Made by a program: the position numbers and the translations under genes. A DNA stretch of 37,908 nucleotides, from assembly GCA_002721175.1 (NCBI GenBank), contig PBJR01000013.1:112589-150496 (forward strand), written 5' to 3'. Shown here piece after piece: positions 1-7,410 of the stretch. Numbering within the stretch: position 1 is the stretch's first letter; each line of letters starts with the position of its first letter. The notes beneath the pieces are model-generated. The model was not told the DNA's origin and ran no database searches. It saw nothing but the letters and a program-made list of their open reading frames with translations. The stretch is from Flavobacteriaceae bacterium (GTDB taxonomy: Bacteria; Bacteroidota; Bacteroidia; Flavobacteriales; Flavobacteriaceae).

Positions 1-1
1 T

Positions 2-358
2 TTTAATAACAAAATAGAACAGAAAAATATAAATTTAAAAGCTAGAGAAGGAGCACAAATTATAGCAGAAATAGATGTATCGTCGTTAAGTATAAAATGC
101 ACAACAGGGGCAATTGTGACACTTAAAGGGAAGGCAAAACACCAAGAAAACAAATTATCAACAGGTGCTATTTACAGGGCATCAAAATTAAACTCTTACC
201 ACGCTCAAACAACGATTTGGACTGGCGCGGTAGCAAATGTACAAGTAGAACAAAGTCTCAAAACTAAAATATTTTTAGGAGGAGATATATTTATATATAG
301 TTCCCCAGAACAGTTCAAGCTAAATAAAATTTTAGGAGGAAGAGTATTTTTTAAATAA
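2..358 (+). CDS. GIN-domain (DUF2807) protein, C-terminal fragment
   Basis: An open frame enters at the left edge and ends at TAA 356-358, so only the last 118 residues are visible and the true start lies outside the window. The fragment is built of short beta-strand repeats with recurring 'TGA'/'GGD' turns (CTTGAIVTLKG, STGAIYRASKL, WTGAVANVQV) and ends in an IFIYSSPEQF-like strand. This is typical of the putative auto-transporter adhesin head GIN domain, a right-handed beta-helix common in secreted or surface proteins of Bacteroidota. No signal peptide can be judged from this piece. Function is unknown; family assignment is by repeat pattern only. A hairpin terminator follows directly. Confidence 0.6.
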   Translation, partial: FNNKIEQKNINLKAREGAQIIAEIDVSSLSIKCTTGAIVTLKGKAKHQENKLSTGAIYRASKLNSYHAQTTIWTGAVANVQVEQSLKTKIFLGGDIFIYSSPEQFKLNKILGGRVFFK

Positions 359-359
359 A

Positions 360-387
360 AAAACCATAATATATTAATTATGGTTTT
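360..387. terminator. bidirectional hairpin terminator
   Basis: A perfect 11-bp inverted repeat (aaaaccataat / attatggtttt) surrounds a 6-base loop at 371-376. It lies between the plus-strand GIN-domain gene and the minus-strand tRNA-Cys. Read on the minus strand the hairpin is followed by a run of T, so it should end the tRNA transcript. On the plus strand only a short T run is present. Confidence 0.6.
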
Positions 388-389
388 AG

Positions 390-460
390 AGGCGTCTAGC
401 GGATTCGAACCGCTGTAAAAGGTTTTGCAGACCTCTGCCTAGCCACTCGGCCAAGACGCC
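390..460 (-). tRNA. tRNA-Cys (GCA)
   Basis: On the minus strand the sequence folds as a cloverleaf. The acceptor stem is GGCGTCT/AGACGCC, the D arm is closed by GCC/GGC, the anticodon stem is GAGGT/ACCTT with loop CTGCAAA (anticodon GCA), and the T stem AGCGG/CCGCT encloses TTCGAAT. The base after the acceptor stem (position 390) is U, the discriminator expected for cysteine tRNA. The CCA end is not encoded. It has its own promoter just upstream (472-502). Confidence 0.95.
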
Positions 461-471
461 AAAAAGGAAAG

Positions 472-502
472 CAAATTTAATCAAAAATACGCCACAGGCA
501 AG
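472..502 (-). promoter_or_regulatory. Bacteroidota-type promoter of tRNA-Cys
   Basis: On the minus strand, CTTG (502-499) is separated by 19 bases from TAAATTTG (479-472), matching the -33 TTG / -7 TAnnTTTG consensus of the Bacteroidota primary sigma factor. The predicted start lies a few bases before the tRNA 5' end at 460, so the gene is probably transcribed independently of folB. Confidence 0.55.
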
Positions 503-552
503 AGATTTATATAATAATATAAAAGCCTTTTAAAGTACAAGAAAAGCAACTA

Positions 553-918
553 TCACAAATTACTTCGTGAATTTTTAACAACAACAACAACTCTTTCAAC
601 ATCACCATTAATAGGAGGGTTAATTTTAGCTATAGAAACAGAAACCCACGAAACAAGAGGAGAACAAGAAAAAATTTTATTTAGAATCCTTTGAGCAATA
701 TGCTCAAGAAGTTTTGAAGGTTTTTTCATTTCATCAACAACAATTTTATTTAGTAAAACATAGTCTATTGTATCATCAAGGTTATCAGATAAGCAAGAAG
801 AATTTAAATCACCTTTCACTTTTAAATTTACTTCATATTCGCTACCAATTATTTTTTCTTCATCAAGACACCCATGATGGGCATATACCCTGATTTTATT
901 TAGTTTGATAATTCCCAT
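553..918 (-). CDS. folB: dihydroneopterin aldolase (FolB)
   Basis: Small enzyme of folate biosynthesis that splits 7,8-dihydroneopterin into 6-hydroxymethyl-dihydropterin and glycolaldehyde. Visible family features are the N-terminal IRVYAHHGCLDEE segment with the conserved Glu, the Tyr in TIDYVLLNK, the LLEHIAQRI helix, and the late Lys in SIAKINPPI. The Glu, Tyr and Lys match the residues known for pterin binding and catalysis. An in-frame ATG at 940-942 would add eight residues (MLLLKKIF). I prefer the ATG at 916-918, giving about 121 residues, because the protein then starts as homologues do. A possible -7 element (TACTTTTG, 938-931) would also lie upstream of that start. The gene is divergent from glnS and stands alone. 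Confidence 0.87.
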   Translation of the reverse strand: MGIIKLNKIRVYAHHGCLDEEKIIGSEYEVNLKVKGDLNSSCLSDNLDDTIDYVLLNKIVVDEMKKPSKLLEHIAQRILNKIFSCSPLVSWVSVSIAKINPPINGDVERVVVVVKNSRSNL

Positions 919-980
919 AAAAATTTTTTTCAAAAGTAACATTTATTGTTATATAAATATATGCGAAGTATTTAAATCAC

Positions 981-988
981 TAACTTTG
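981..988 (+). promoter_or_regulatory. candidate -7 promoter element of glnS
   Basis: TAACTTTG matches TAnnTTTG and ends eight bases before the glnS ATG, implying a very short leader. No clear TTG was found at the expected -33 distance, so the call is tentative. Confidence 0.3.
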
Positions 989-996
989 AGTAAGTG

Positions 997-2673
997 ATGG
1001 AAAATAAAAATTTTATAGAAACAATAATTGACCAAGACATCAAAAACGGATTAGATCCAGAAGCGCTTTGTTTTAGGTTTCCTCCAGAACCAAATGGATT
1101 TTTACATATTGGTCACGTAAAAGCAATAGTATTAAATTTTGAACTAGCAAAAAAGTATAAAAAGGCAAAAGTTAATTTAAGATTTGATGATACTAATCCG
1201 GAAAAAGAGGATCAGAAATACATTGATGCTATAAAAGACAATATAAAATGGCTTGGCTATTCATGGAATAAGGAATGTTATGCATCAGATTATTTTAACC
1301 AGCTTTATGAGTGGGCCTGTATGCTTATTAAAAGCGGTAAGGCTTATATAGACTCCCAAACCTCAGACCAAATAGCCTTACAAAAGGGGGCTCCTACAGT
1401 TGCAGGACAAGAAAGCCCTTACAGAAGAAGAAGCAAAGAAGAAAACTTATTTATTTTTAATAGTATGAAAGAGGGGAAATGTAAACCAGGAGAGCATGTG
1501 TTGAGAGCAAAAATTGACATGCGGTCACCAAACATGCTAATGAGAGACCCTATAATTTATAGAGTATTAAATTCAGAACATCCTCGAACCAAGAAAAAGT
1601 GGGTGATTTTTCCAATGTATGATTGGACCCATGGTGAATCAGATTATATAGAGCAAATTACACATTCTTTGTGTACTTTGGAATTTAAGCCGCATCGAGA
1701 GCTATATGATTGGTTTTTAAATCAAATAGTGGAAAAGGGCAAGATAAGGCCTAAGCAACGAGAGTTTGCACGTTTGAATTTGAGCCACACCATTACTTCT
1801 AAGAGAAAGCTTTTGTTTTTAGTTGAAGAAGGGATCGTGTCTGGCTGGGATGACCCCCGGATGCCTACAATATCTGGCTTGAAAAGAAGAGGATATACAC
1901 CAGAAGCATTAAAGAAATTTGTTACAGCGGCAGGGGTGGCAAAAAGAGAAAATGTAATTGAGATGTCTCTTTTGGAGTTTTATATTAGAGAAGAGCTAAA
2001 CCAAACGTGTAACCGCATGATGGTAGTACACGAGCCAATAAAACTAACAATAACAAATTTGCCTAAAGATTACGAAGAGGAATTACTTGTAGAAAATAAT
2101 CCAGAGGATTCATCTTTTGGCAAAAGGAAAATAAAGTTAACCAGATCAATATTTATTGAGAAGGAAGATTTTATGGAAGACCCTCCGAAAAAATTTTTTA
2201 GGCTTTCTATTGGAGCAGAGGTTCGATTAAAAGGTGCATATATAATAAAGGCCAATAAAGTCAATTATAAAAACAATGGTGAGATAGACGAAGTATATTG
2301 TACTTATGACCAGAAGAGCAGAAGCGGATCAGGAACAGAGGAAAGTATGCGAAGGGTAAAAGGAACACTGCACTGGGTATCAAGTACAACGAATGTTCCG
2401 GTCGTCATTAGAGAATATGACAGACTTTTTATTCACTCATCTCCTGGACAATTTAAAACTGAAGAGCTTTATCGTATTATAAACCCTAATTCAGCAACCG
2501 TTCGAAATGGCTATGCGGAGCAAGAAATAGGAAAAGCAAAGGAAGGAGATTTATTTCAGTTTCAAAGAAAAGGATATTATATTGTTGATAAAGATTCTAC
2601 TGACAAGCAACTAGTTTTCAATAAAACAGTTTCATTGAGAGACAACTGGAAGAAGATAAACAAGAATAATTAA
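997..2673 (+). CDS. glnS: glutaminyl-tRNA synthetase
   Basis: Class I synthetase charging tRNA-Gln with glutamine in the cytoplasm. The N-terminal Rossmann domain carries PPEPNGFLHIGH with the HIGH signature at residues 37-40, then DDTNPEKE. The second ATP-binding signature appears as ITSKRK around residues 266-271, the GlnRS form of KMSKS. The C-terminal half has the two beta-barrel anticodon-binding domains, with GlnRS motifs such as the GTLHWVS segment. The length of 558 residues is close to the 554 of the E. coli enzyme. A GTG at 994 directly precedes the ATG at 997; I chose the ATG. Direct glutaminylation suggests this organism does not depend on the GatCAB route for tRNA-Gln, which is an inference. 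Confidence 0.96.
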   Translation: MENKNFIETIIDQDIKNGLDPEALCFRFPPEPNGFLHIGHVKAIVLNFELAKKYKKAKVNLRFDDTNPEKEDQKYIDAIKDNIKWLGYSWNKECYASDYFNQLYEWACMLIKSGKAYIDSQTSDQIALQKGAPTVAGQESPYRRRSKEENLFIFNSMKEGKCKPGEHVLRAKIDMRSPNMLMRDPIIYRVLNSEHPRTKKKWVIFPMYDWTHGESDYIEQITHSLCTLEFKPHRELYDWFLNQIVEKGKIRPKQREFARLNLSHTITSKRKLLFLVEEGIVSGWDDPRMPTISGLKRRGYTPEALKKFVTAAGVAKRENVIEMSLLEFYIREELNQTCNRMMVVHEPIKLTITNLPKDYEEELLVENNPEDSSFGKRKIKLTRSIFIEKEDFMEDPPKKFFRLSIGAEVRLKGAYIIKANKVNYKNNGEIDEVYCTYDQKSRSGSGTEESMRRVKGTLHWVSSTTNVPVVIREYDRLFIHSSPGQFKTEELYRIINPNSATVRNGYAEQEIGKAKEGDLFQFQRKGYYIVDKDSTDKQLVFNKTVSLRDNWKKINKNN

Positions 2674-2696
2674 AACATTTTAAAATTTTTAATTAT
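2666..2696. terminator. weak AT-only hairpin between convergent genes
   Basis: A 10-bp inverted repeat (ataattaaaa / ttttaattat) with an 11-base loop overlaps the stop codons of glnS and the convergent SPFH gene. It has no G-C pairs, so it may be weak or chance in AT-rich DNA. Confidence 0.25.
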
Positions 2697-3654
2697 CCGA
2701 AACATTATCTATGGATTCGTCTGAACCTTTATTGTTATCTTTTGCCTTTTTAGCTTTTTTCATTTCTTCACCAATTTGGTTACTTGCTGTGAAAGAAGCA
2801 ACCATATTATTCAGCATTTCAGACCCAGCTTGCGGGGAATTAGGCATAAGGATTAAGTTGCTATTACTAGCACCGCCAACAGATTGAAGCGTATCATAAT
2901 GTTGTGTAACAACAATTAACGCAGAGGCTTCTTGAGAATTTATATCAACATTGTTAAGAACCTTTACAGAGTCTTCTAGACCCCTAGCTATTTCTCGTCT
3001 TTGGTCTGCAATTCCTTGACCTTGCAACCTTTTGCTTTCAGCTTCGGCTTTAGCCTTTTCAACAATTAAAATTCTTGCAGCGTCTCCTTCAAATTGAGCA
3101 GCTATTTTCTCTCTTTCTGACGCATTAATTCTATTCATTGCCTCTTTTACTTGTCCGTCAGGGTCAATATCTGTAACAAGTGTTTTAATTATATCATACC
3201 CATAGTCCATCATTGCTTCATTTAATTCAGTTTTGACCGCAATAGCAATATCATCTTTTTTGACAAACACGTCATCAAGTTTCATCTTTGGGACCTCGGC
3301 GCGAACAACGTCAAAAACATATGATGTAATTTGTTCGTGAGGATAGTCAAGCTTATAAAAAGCCTCATAAACTTTGTCTTTAACAACTTTATATTGAACA
3401 GAAATTTTTAGTCTAACAAACACGTCATCTAGAGTTTTTGTTTCAACGATTACGTCCAACTGTTGAATTTTTAAGCTAAGTCTTCCTGCCACACGGTCAA
3501 TTAGTGGTATTTTTATTTGGAGCCCAGACTGTCGGATACTCTGGAAGCGGCCAAACCTTTCGATTATTGCAGCGGATTGTTGTTTTACAATAAAGAAAGT
3601 GAACAATAAAAAAACAAGAACAAGAGAAACAATTGCGGGAAGTGTAAAATACAT
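2689..3654 (-). CDS. SPFH/stomatin-prohibitin family membrane protein
   Basis: A 321-residue protein with one N-terminal membrane segment (about residues 5-23), then an SPFH (band 7) domain to about residue 190 that begins AIIERFGRF. A charged helical stretch rich in Ala and Glu follows (about 185-235, with EREKIAAQ, KAKAEAESKRL and GQGIADQRREI), typical of stomatin-like oligomers. The tail is hydrophilic and low in complexity, ending in Lys/Asp/Ser-rich sequence. The family forms large membrane-bound rings in membrane microdomains and is often linked to protease or membrane quality control. No NfeD-type partner or FtsH lies nearby, so the exact role cannot be assigned. It lies downstream of asd on the same strand after a 126-base gap, and is probably transcribed separately. 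Confidence 0.88.
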   Translation of the reverse strand: MYFTLPAIVSLVLVFLLFTFFIVKQQSAAIIERFGRFQSIRQSGLQIKIPLIDRVAGRLSLKIQQLDVIVETKTLDDVFVRLKISVQYKVVKDKVYEAFYKLDYPHEQITSYVFDVVRAEVPKMKLDDVFVKKDDIAIAVKTELNEAMMDYGYDIIKTLVTDIDPDGQVKEAMNRINASEREKIAAQFEGDAARILIVEKAKAEAESKRLQGQGIADQRREIARGLEDSVKVLNNVDINSQEASALIVVTQHYDTLQSVGGASNSNLILMPNSPQAGSEMLNNMVASFTASNQIGEEMKKAKKAKDNNKGSDESIDNVSDN

Positions 3655-3780
3655 ATAATATGAGTTTAAAATTGTCTAATAAAGATAAGAAATAAATATA
3701 ACAAACCAGTTTAAATTGTGCAGTAGATTAAGCTCATGCAAAACAACCGACAGCGTTGATTTATTTTAACTCTTTATGTA

Positions 3781-4767
3781 TTAAAGAAATTTTTTAAGAA
3801 CGTACTCTGCAATTTGAACAGCATTTGTGGCAGCACCTTTACGAAGGTTATCAGCAACAATCCATAAGTTTATGCATTTTGGCTTACTTTCATCCCTCCT
3901 TATCCGCCCTACGAATACATCATCTTTTCCAGCAGCATCAATAGGCATTGGATATGTATTTGTTGATGGCTCGTCTTTGAGAGTAACTCCTGGAGCTTTC
4001 TTCAAGATTTCTTTGACATCAATTAAATTAAAATCTTTTTCAAATTCAATATTAACAGACTCGGAGTGCCCACCCGCTGTAGGAATTCTTACTGCTGTAG
4101 CAGTTACGCTAAATGAATTGTCTTGTAGGATCTTTTGCGGCTCTTTAGATAGTTTGATTTCTTCTTTAGTGTATCCATTTTCAAGAAACACGTCACAATG
4201 AGGGAGAGCATTTTTAAAAATTTGATATGGATAAACCATGTCACACTTTTTTCCTAAGATTTCATTTTCAAGTTGCTCCACTGCTTTTGATCCGGTTCCT
4301 GAAACAGATTGATAGGTTGACACCACTACCCGCTTCATTTTGTAAACTTGATGTAAAGGAGCTAGAACTAAAACCAGCTGTATTGTAGAGCAATTAGGGT
4401 TTGCGATTAACCTGTCTTGCTTATTAAGAATAGAAGTATTTATTTCAGGGACAATTAGTTTTTTTTCCGGGTTCATTCTCCAGGCAGAAGAGTTGTCAAT
4501 AACAAAGCAGCCGCACCTTGAGAAAACAGGAGCCCACTTCTTGGACACCTCTCCGCCCGCTGAAAAAATGGCGATTTTTGGCCGCATAGCTAAAGCGACG
4601 TCTAAATCAGTGACTTCAATCTCTGAGTTACGAAAAAGGACTTTTTTACCAGCACTTTTTTTAGAAGCCACTGGGATAAGTTTAGTAACGGGAAACCGTC
4701 TTTCTTCTAAAAGCTGAAGAACAACTTTTCCAACAAGGCCAGTAGCGCCAACAATTGCTAATTTCAT
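3781..4767 (-). CDS. asd: aspartate-semialdehyde dehydrogenase
   Basis: NADP-dependent reductive dephosphorylation of aspartyl phosphate to aspartate semialdehyde, the branch point toward lysine, diaminopimelate, threonine and methionine. The Rossmann motif GATGLVGK sits at the N-terminus. The catalytic Cys is residue 126 in NPNCSTIQ, and the active-site His is residue 234 in GGHSESV. The STYQSVSGTGSKAVEQL segment is typical of the bacterial Asd family. At 328 residues it is normal in length. It starts at ATG 4765-4767 and has its own candidate promoter upstream, 91 bases after the end of alr. Confidence 0.96.
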   Translation of the reverse strand: MKLAIVGATGLVGKVVLQLLEERRFPVTKLIPVASKKSAGKKVLFRNSEIEVTDLDVALAMRPKIAIFSAGGEVSKKWAPVFSRCGCFVIDNSSAWRMNPEKKLIVPEINTSILNKQDRLIANPNCSTIQLVLVLAPLHQVYKMKRVVVSTYQSVSGTGSKAVEQLENEILGKKCDMVYPYQIFKNALPHCDVFLENGYTKEEIKLSKEPQKILQDNSFSVTATAVRIPTAGGHSESVNIEFEKDFNLIDVKEILKKAPGVTLKDEPSTNTYPMPIDAAGKDDVFVGRIRRDESKPKCINLWIVADNLRKGAATNAVQIAEYVLKKFL

Positions 4768-4790
4768 TTAGTGCCGATTAAGTTTACCAG

Positions 4791-4798
4791 CAAATTTA
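4791..4798 (-). promoter_or_regulatory. candidate -7 promoter element of asd
   Basis: TAAATTTG on the minus strand matches TAnnTTTG and lies 23 bases before the asd start. A TTTA 19 bases further upstream (4821-4818) is an imperfect -33 element. Confidence 0.35.
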
Positions 4799-4858
4799 AT
4801 AATCCGGATTCAAATGATAAACAGTATTGAGGATTAATTTAAAGACTAATTGACAGGC

Positions 4859-5959
4859 CTAGACAAACCTTCTTTTTATTCTCCTTGAAATTGCAGCGAT
4901 AAGCTCATAGGATATTGTTCCACAACCCTCCGCAAGCTTTTCAGCAGAATTAAAGCAATCAAAAACAATAACCGAATCTCCTTCTCTGCAGTTAATACCT
5001 GTAACATCAACCATTATCATGTCCATACAAACATTTCCAACGATCAAAGCCTTTTGACCATCTATATATACGTAACCTTGGCCGTTTCCATAATATCGTC
5101 CGATGCCATCAGCATGTCCAATTGGGAGGGTTGCAATTTTAGTGGGAGTTTTTGCAATAAAGTCCCTATTGTATCCTACACTTTCTCCCTTTTTTATGTT
5201 GTGAATTTGAGAGATAAGTGTTTTAAGTGACATAACTGGTACGAGGCCACTGGACTTTTGGTTCATATTGTCAAACCCGTACAGACCAATTCCGCAACGC
5301 ACCATTTCAAACTCTGCTTGTGGAAAATTTATTAAACCAGAGGTATTACAAAGATGGCGGAAGGGTGTGTTTTTTTTATAATATTTGATAAAAGACTCAA
5401 ACGTTTTTGAAAATAAATGAATTTGTTTTAGAGTAAACGCATTTTCATTTAAATCTTCGCTTGCAGCCATATGTGAAAAGATAGATTTAACACAAACGGA
5501 GCTCTCTTTTTCTAGCTGAAGAGCAATGGGTTTTGAACGGCCAGTTTCAAACCCTAGCCTGTTGAGGCCGGTATTAAATTTTACGTGAACAGGGTACATT
5601 GAGCGATTATGAAGCGAGGCCGTCTTTATAAAAGCGTTAAGGGTTCTTTCACTGTAAAGGCTTGGCTCTAACTTGTATTCTATAGCCCGTTCAAAGTTTA
5701 CAACCTGTGGATGGAGAACTAATATAGGTTTTTTTATCCCCGATTTTCGAAGCATAACACCCTCACTAATGTAGGCAACCGCAAAATAGTCTGCCCCCAA
5801 ATCCTCTAAAAATTTAGCGATAAAAACGCTATCATTTCCGTAAGCAAAGGCCTTAACAACAGCAAGAAGCATAGTCTTGGAGGAGAGTTTGGTTCGCAGA
5901 AAACGGTAGTTTTTTTCTAGCGCAGATAGGTTTATTTCTAAAAATGTTTCCTTTACCAC
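4859..5959 (-). CDS. alr: alanine racemase
   Basis: PLP enzyme converting L-alanine to D-alanine for peptidoglycan. The PLP lysine is K36 in VVKAFAYGND, a variant of the usual VKANAYGHG. The second catalytic residue is Tyr263 in VGYNRD. The central RCGIGLYG and the C-terminal CMDMIMVDV are family hallmarks. At 366 residues it is of normal length. The only usable start is GTG at 5957-5959, because the next upstream in-frame codons are TCA and then TAA, which is the tdk stop. The gene therefore begins three bases after tdk ends, in a two-gene operon. Confidence 0.95.
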   Translation of the reverse strand: MVKETFLEINLSALEKNYRFLRTKLSSKTMLLAVVKAFAYGNDSVFIAKFLEDLGADYFAVAYISEGVMLRKSGIKKPILVLHPQVVNFERAIEYKLEPSLYSERTLNAFIKTASLHNRSMYPVHVKFNTGLNRLGFETGRSKPIALQLEKESSVCVKSIFSHMAASEDLNENAFTLKQIHLFSKTFESFIKYYKKNTPFRHLCNTSGLINFPQAEFEMVRCGIGLYGFDNMNQKSSGLVPVMSLKTLISQIHNIKKGESVGYNRDFIAKTPTKIATLPIGHADGIGRYYGNGQGYVYIDGQKALIVGNVCMDMIMVDVTGINCREGDSVIVFDCFNSAEKLAEGCGTISYELIAAISRRIKRRFV

Positions 5960-5962
5960 TGA

Positions 5963-6571
5963 TTATTTTTTGTCGCGTTTAGAATTAGGTCTGTTTGTCT
6001 TAACAGCTTTGTAAAATGCTGACCTAGACAAGGGCTCATATTGATCTTTTTCCCCTAAAACAACCTGACTAGAGGCATTTGTTTTTCTAAAGCTGAAGTT
6101 TGCTAACCCACCTGTTCTAGGACAGACCGCATGAACCTTTGTCACATATTCAGCAATAGCCATTAGATTGGGCATTGGACCAAAAGGCTTTCCTTTAAAA
6201 TCCATATCAAGACCTGCAACAATTACTCGAACCCCAGCATTTGCTAGGTCATTACAAACAGAGACTATTTTTTCATTAAAAAACTGGGCCTCATCGATTC
6301 CAACCACACTACAGTCTTTTGCCAATGAAAGAATATCTAATGGGCAAGCAATAGGGGTTGACACAATTTCGTTTTGATCGTGAGAAACAACTTTACTTTT
6401 ATGGTGCCGAACATCAACTGAGGGTTTGAAAATTTTAAAATTTAGATTTGCAAACTTAGCGCGTTTGATTCGCCTGAGCAGTTCCTCTGTTTTTCCAGAA
6501 AACATTGATCCGCAGATGACTTCAATACTTCCAAATTGTTCATTGTTAGTTGACGTGTTTTCAAGAAACAT
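5963..6571 (-). CDS. tdk: thymidine kinase (type II)
   Basis: ATP-dependent phosphorylation of thymidine in the salvage pathway. The P-loop GSMFSGKTE is at residues 21-29, and the catalytic Glu is in GIDEAQFF (about residue 94). The lasso-side segment VTKVHAVC is followed by PRTGG where type II kinases usually have CxxC. Later, PLSRSAFY stands where a second cysteine pair is usual. Only one of the four classical zinc-ribbon cysteines (C150) therefore remains. The length of 202 residues is normal for the family. It leads the tdk-alr operon. Confidence 0.94.
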   Translation of the reverse strand: MFLENTSTNNEQFGSIEVICGSMFSGKTEELLRRIKRAKFANLNFKIFKPSVDVRHHKSKVVSHDQNEIVSTPIACPLDILSLAKDCSVVGIDEAQFFNEKIVSVCNDLANAGVRVIVAGLDMDFKGKPFGPMPNLMAIAEYVTKVHAVCPRTGGLANFSFRKTNASSQVVLGEKDQYEPLSRSAFYKAVKTNRPNSKRDKK

Positions 6572-6661
6572 TTTGTAATTTTATTGCGCTTAGGAAACCC
6601 AATGCAGTTAAATAATTGTAAGGTAAATTTACTAAAAATAAAAAGAGAATATTAAATTCAA

Positions 6662-6695
6662 CTGTAATCATTTAGTATGCACAGAATGATTACAG
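6662..6695. repeat. 11-bp inverted repeat upstream of 6715 gene
   Basis: ctgtaatcatt (6662-6672) is the exact reverse complement of aatgattacag (6685-6695), separated by 12 bases. It ends 19 bases before the ATG of the uncharacterised gene. It has no T tract, so an operator or leader hairpin is likelier than a terminator. Confidence 0.55.
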
Positions 6696-6714
6696 AGAAC
6701 AACACAAAATATCT

Positions 6715-7410
6715 ATGAAAAAAAAGTTGGAGTCTGAGCTATTAAGTATTGCTCACAGGGTTTTAAAACTTACAGGCAAAGAAGATTTAAATAAAATGCA
6801 TAATGAGATTGCCTTGCTTTATCAGAAGATATCAATTTTAAGATTTCTAGAAATGGAGTCACCAAAGGGTGATTCAGAAGAAACTCAAATAAGGCCAGAG
6901 AAAGTTGATGGGCTTCAAGGTTCTCCTGATCAGGCGAACGAATCAGCATTATTGGCTGCTAGAGCAGAGCTTGATCCAAATAAGAAGATCGATTCTGAAG
7001 AATTGCCAGGACAAATTCTACGGACTGGATTAGACGAACCAAAACTAGAAACAGAGGGGACCCAAAAGCAACCGCAACTTTTTGAACCCGACTATGATCC
7101 TAACAACATTTTAACCGTAGAGGAAGAAGAGACTTTATCTACTAGCGAAAATATTTCTTTAAGTGGTTCTGCCGAACCCTCTGGGCTTCACATTGGGCTT
7201 AATGACAGACTTGCTTTTGTTAATCATCTTTTTGAGAACAACAATGAGGATTATGATCGAGTCATTTCCCAGATAAATACAATGGACTCTTTGGAAGAAA
7301 TAACTGATTTTGTTCAGGAGGTGATTAAGCCAGATTATGGAAACTGGGAAGGCAAAGAAGAGTATGAAGAGAGGTTTTTAGAAATTATTGGGAAAAAGTT
7401 TAACACATAA
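6715..7410 (+). CDS. uncharacterised Bacteroidota protein upstream of gpsA
   Basis: A 231-residue soluble protein with no signal peptide or membrane segment. Residues 1-48 are predicted helical (with SELLSIAHRVLKL and LLYQKISILRFLE). Residues about 49-155 are acidic, rich in Glu, Pro and Gln and probably disordered. A second conserved-looking block covers residues 160-231 (LNDRLAFVNHLF, VIKPDYGNWEGKEEYEERF). I recall similar unnamed proteins next to gpsA or pheS in Flavobacteriia, but I do not know a function and found no catalytic motif. The stop codon overlaps the gpsA start (TAATG), so the two are translationally coupled. A perfect inverted repeat lies just upstream. Confidence 0.85.
   Translation: MKKKLESELLSIAHRVLKLTGKEDLNKMHNEIALLYQKISILRFLEMESPKGDSEETQIRPEKVDGLQGSPDQANESALLAARAELDPNKKIDSEELPGQILRTGLDEPKLETEGTQKQPQLFEPDYDPNNILTVEEEETLSTSENISLSGSAEPSGLHIGLNDRLAFVNHLFENNNEDYDRVISQINTMDSLEEITDFVQEVIKPDYGNWEGKEEYEERFLEIIGKKFNT

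Noticed and set aside
3655-3780. Gap between asd and the SPFH gene with a CAAC...GTTG inverted repeat.
   Set aside because: Only four clean base pairs; a TATCTTTA near the SPFH gene is one mismatch from the -7 consensus but its TTTG is only 14 bases away. I see nothing firm here.
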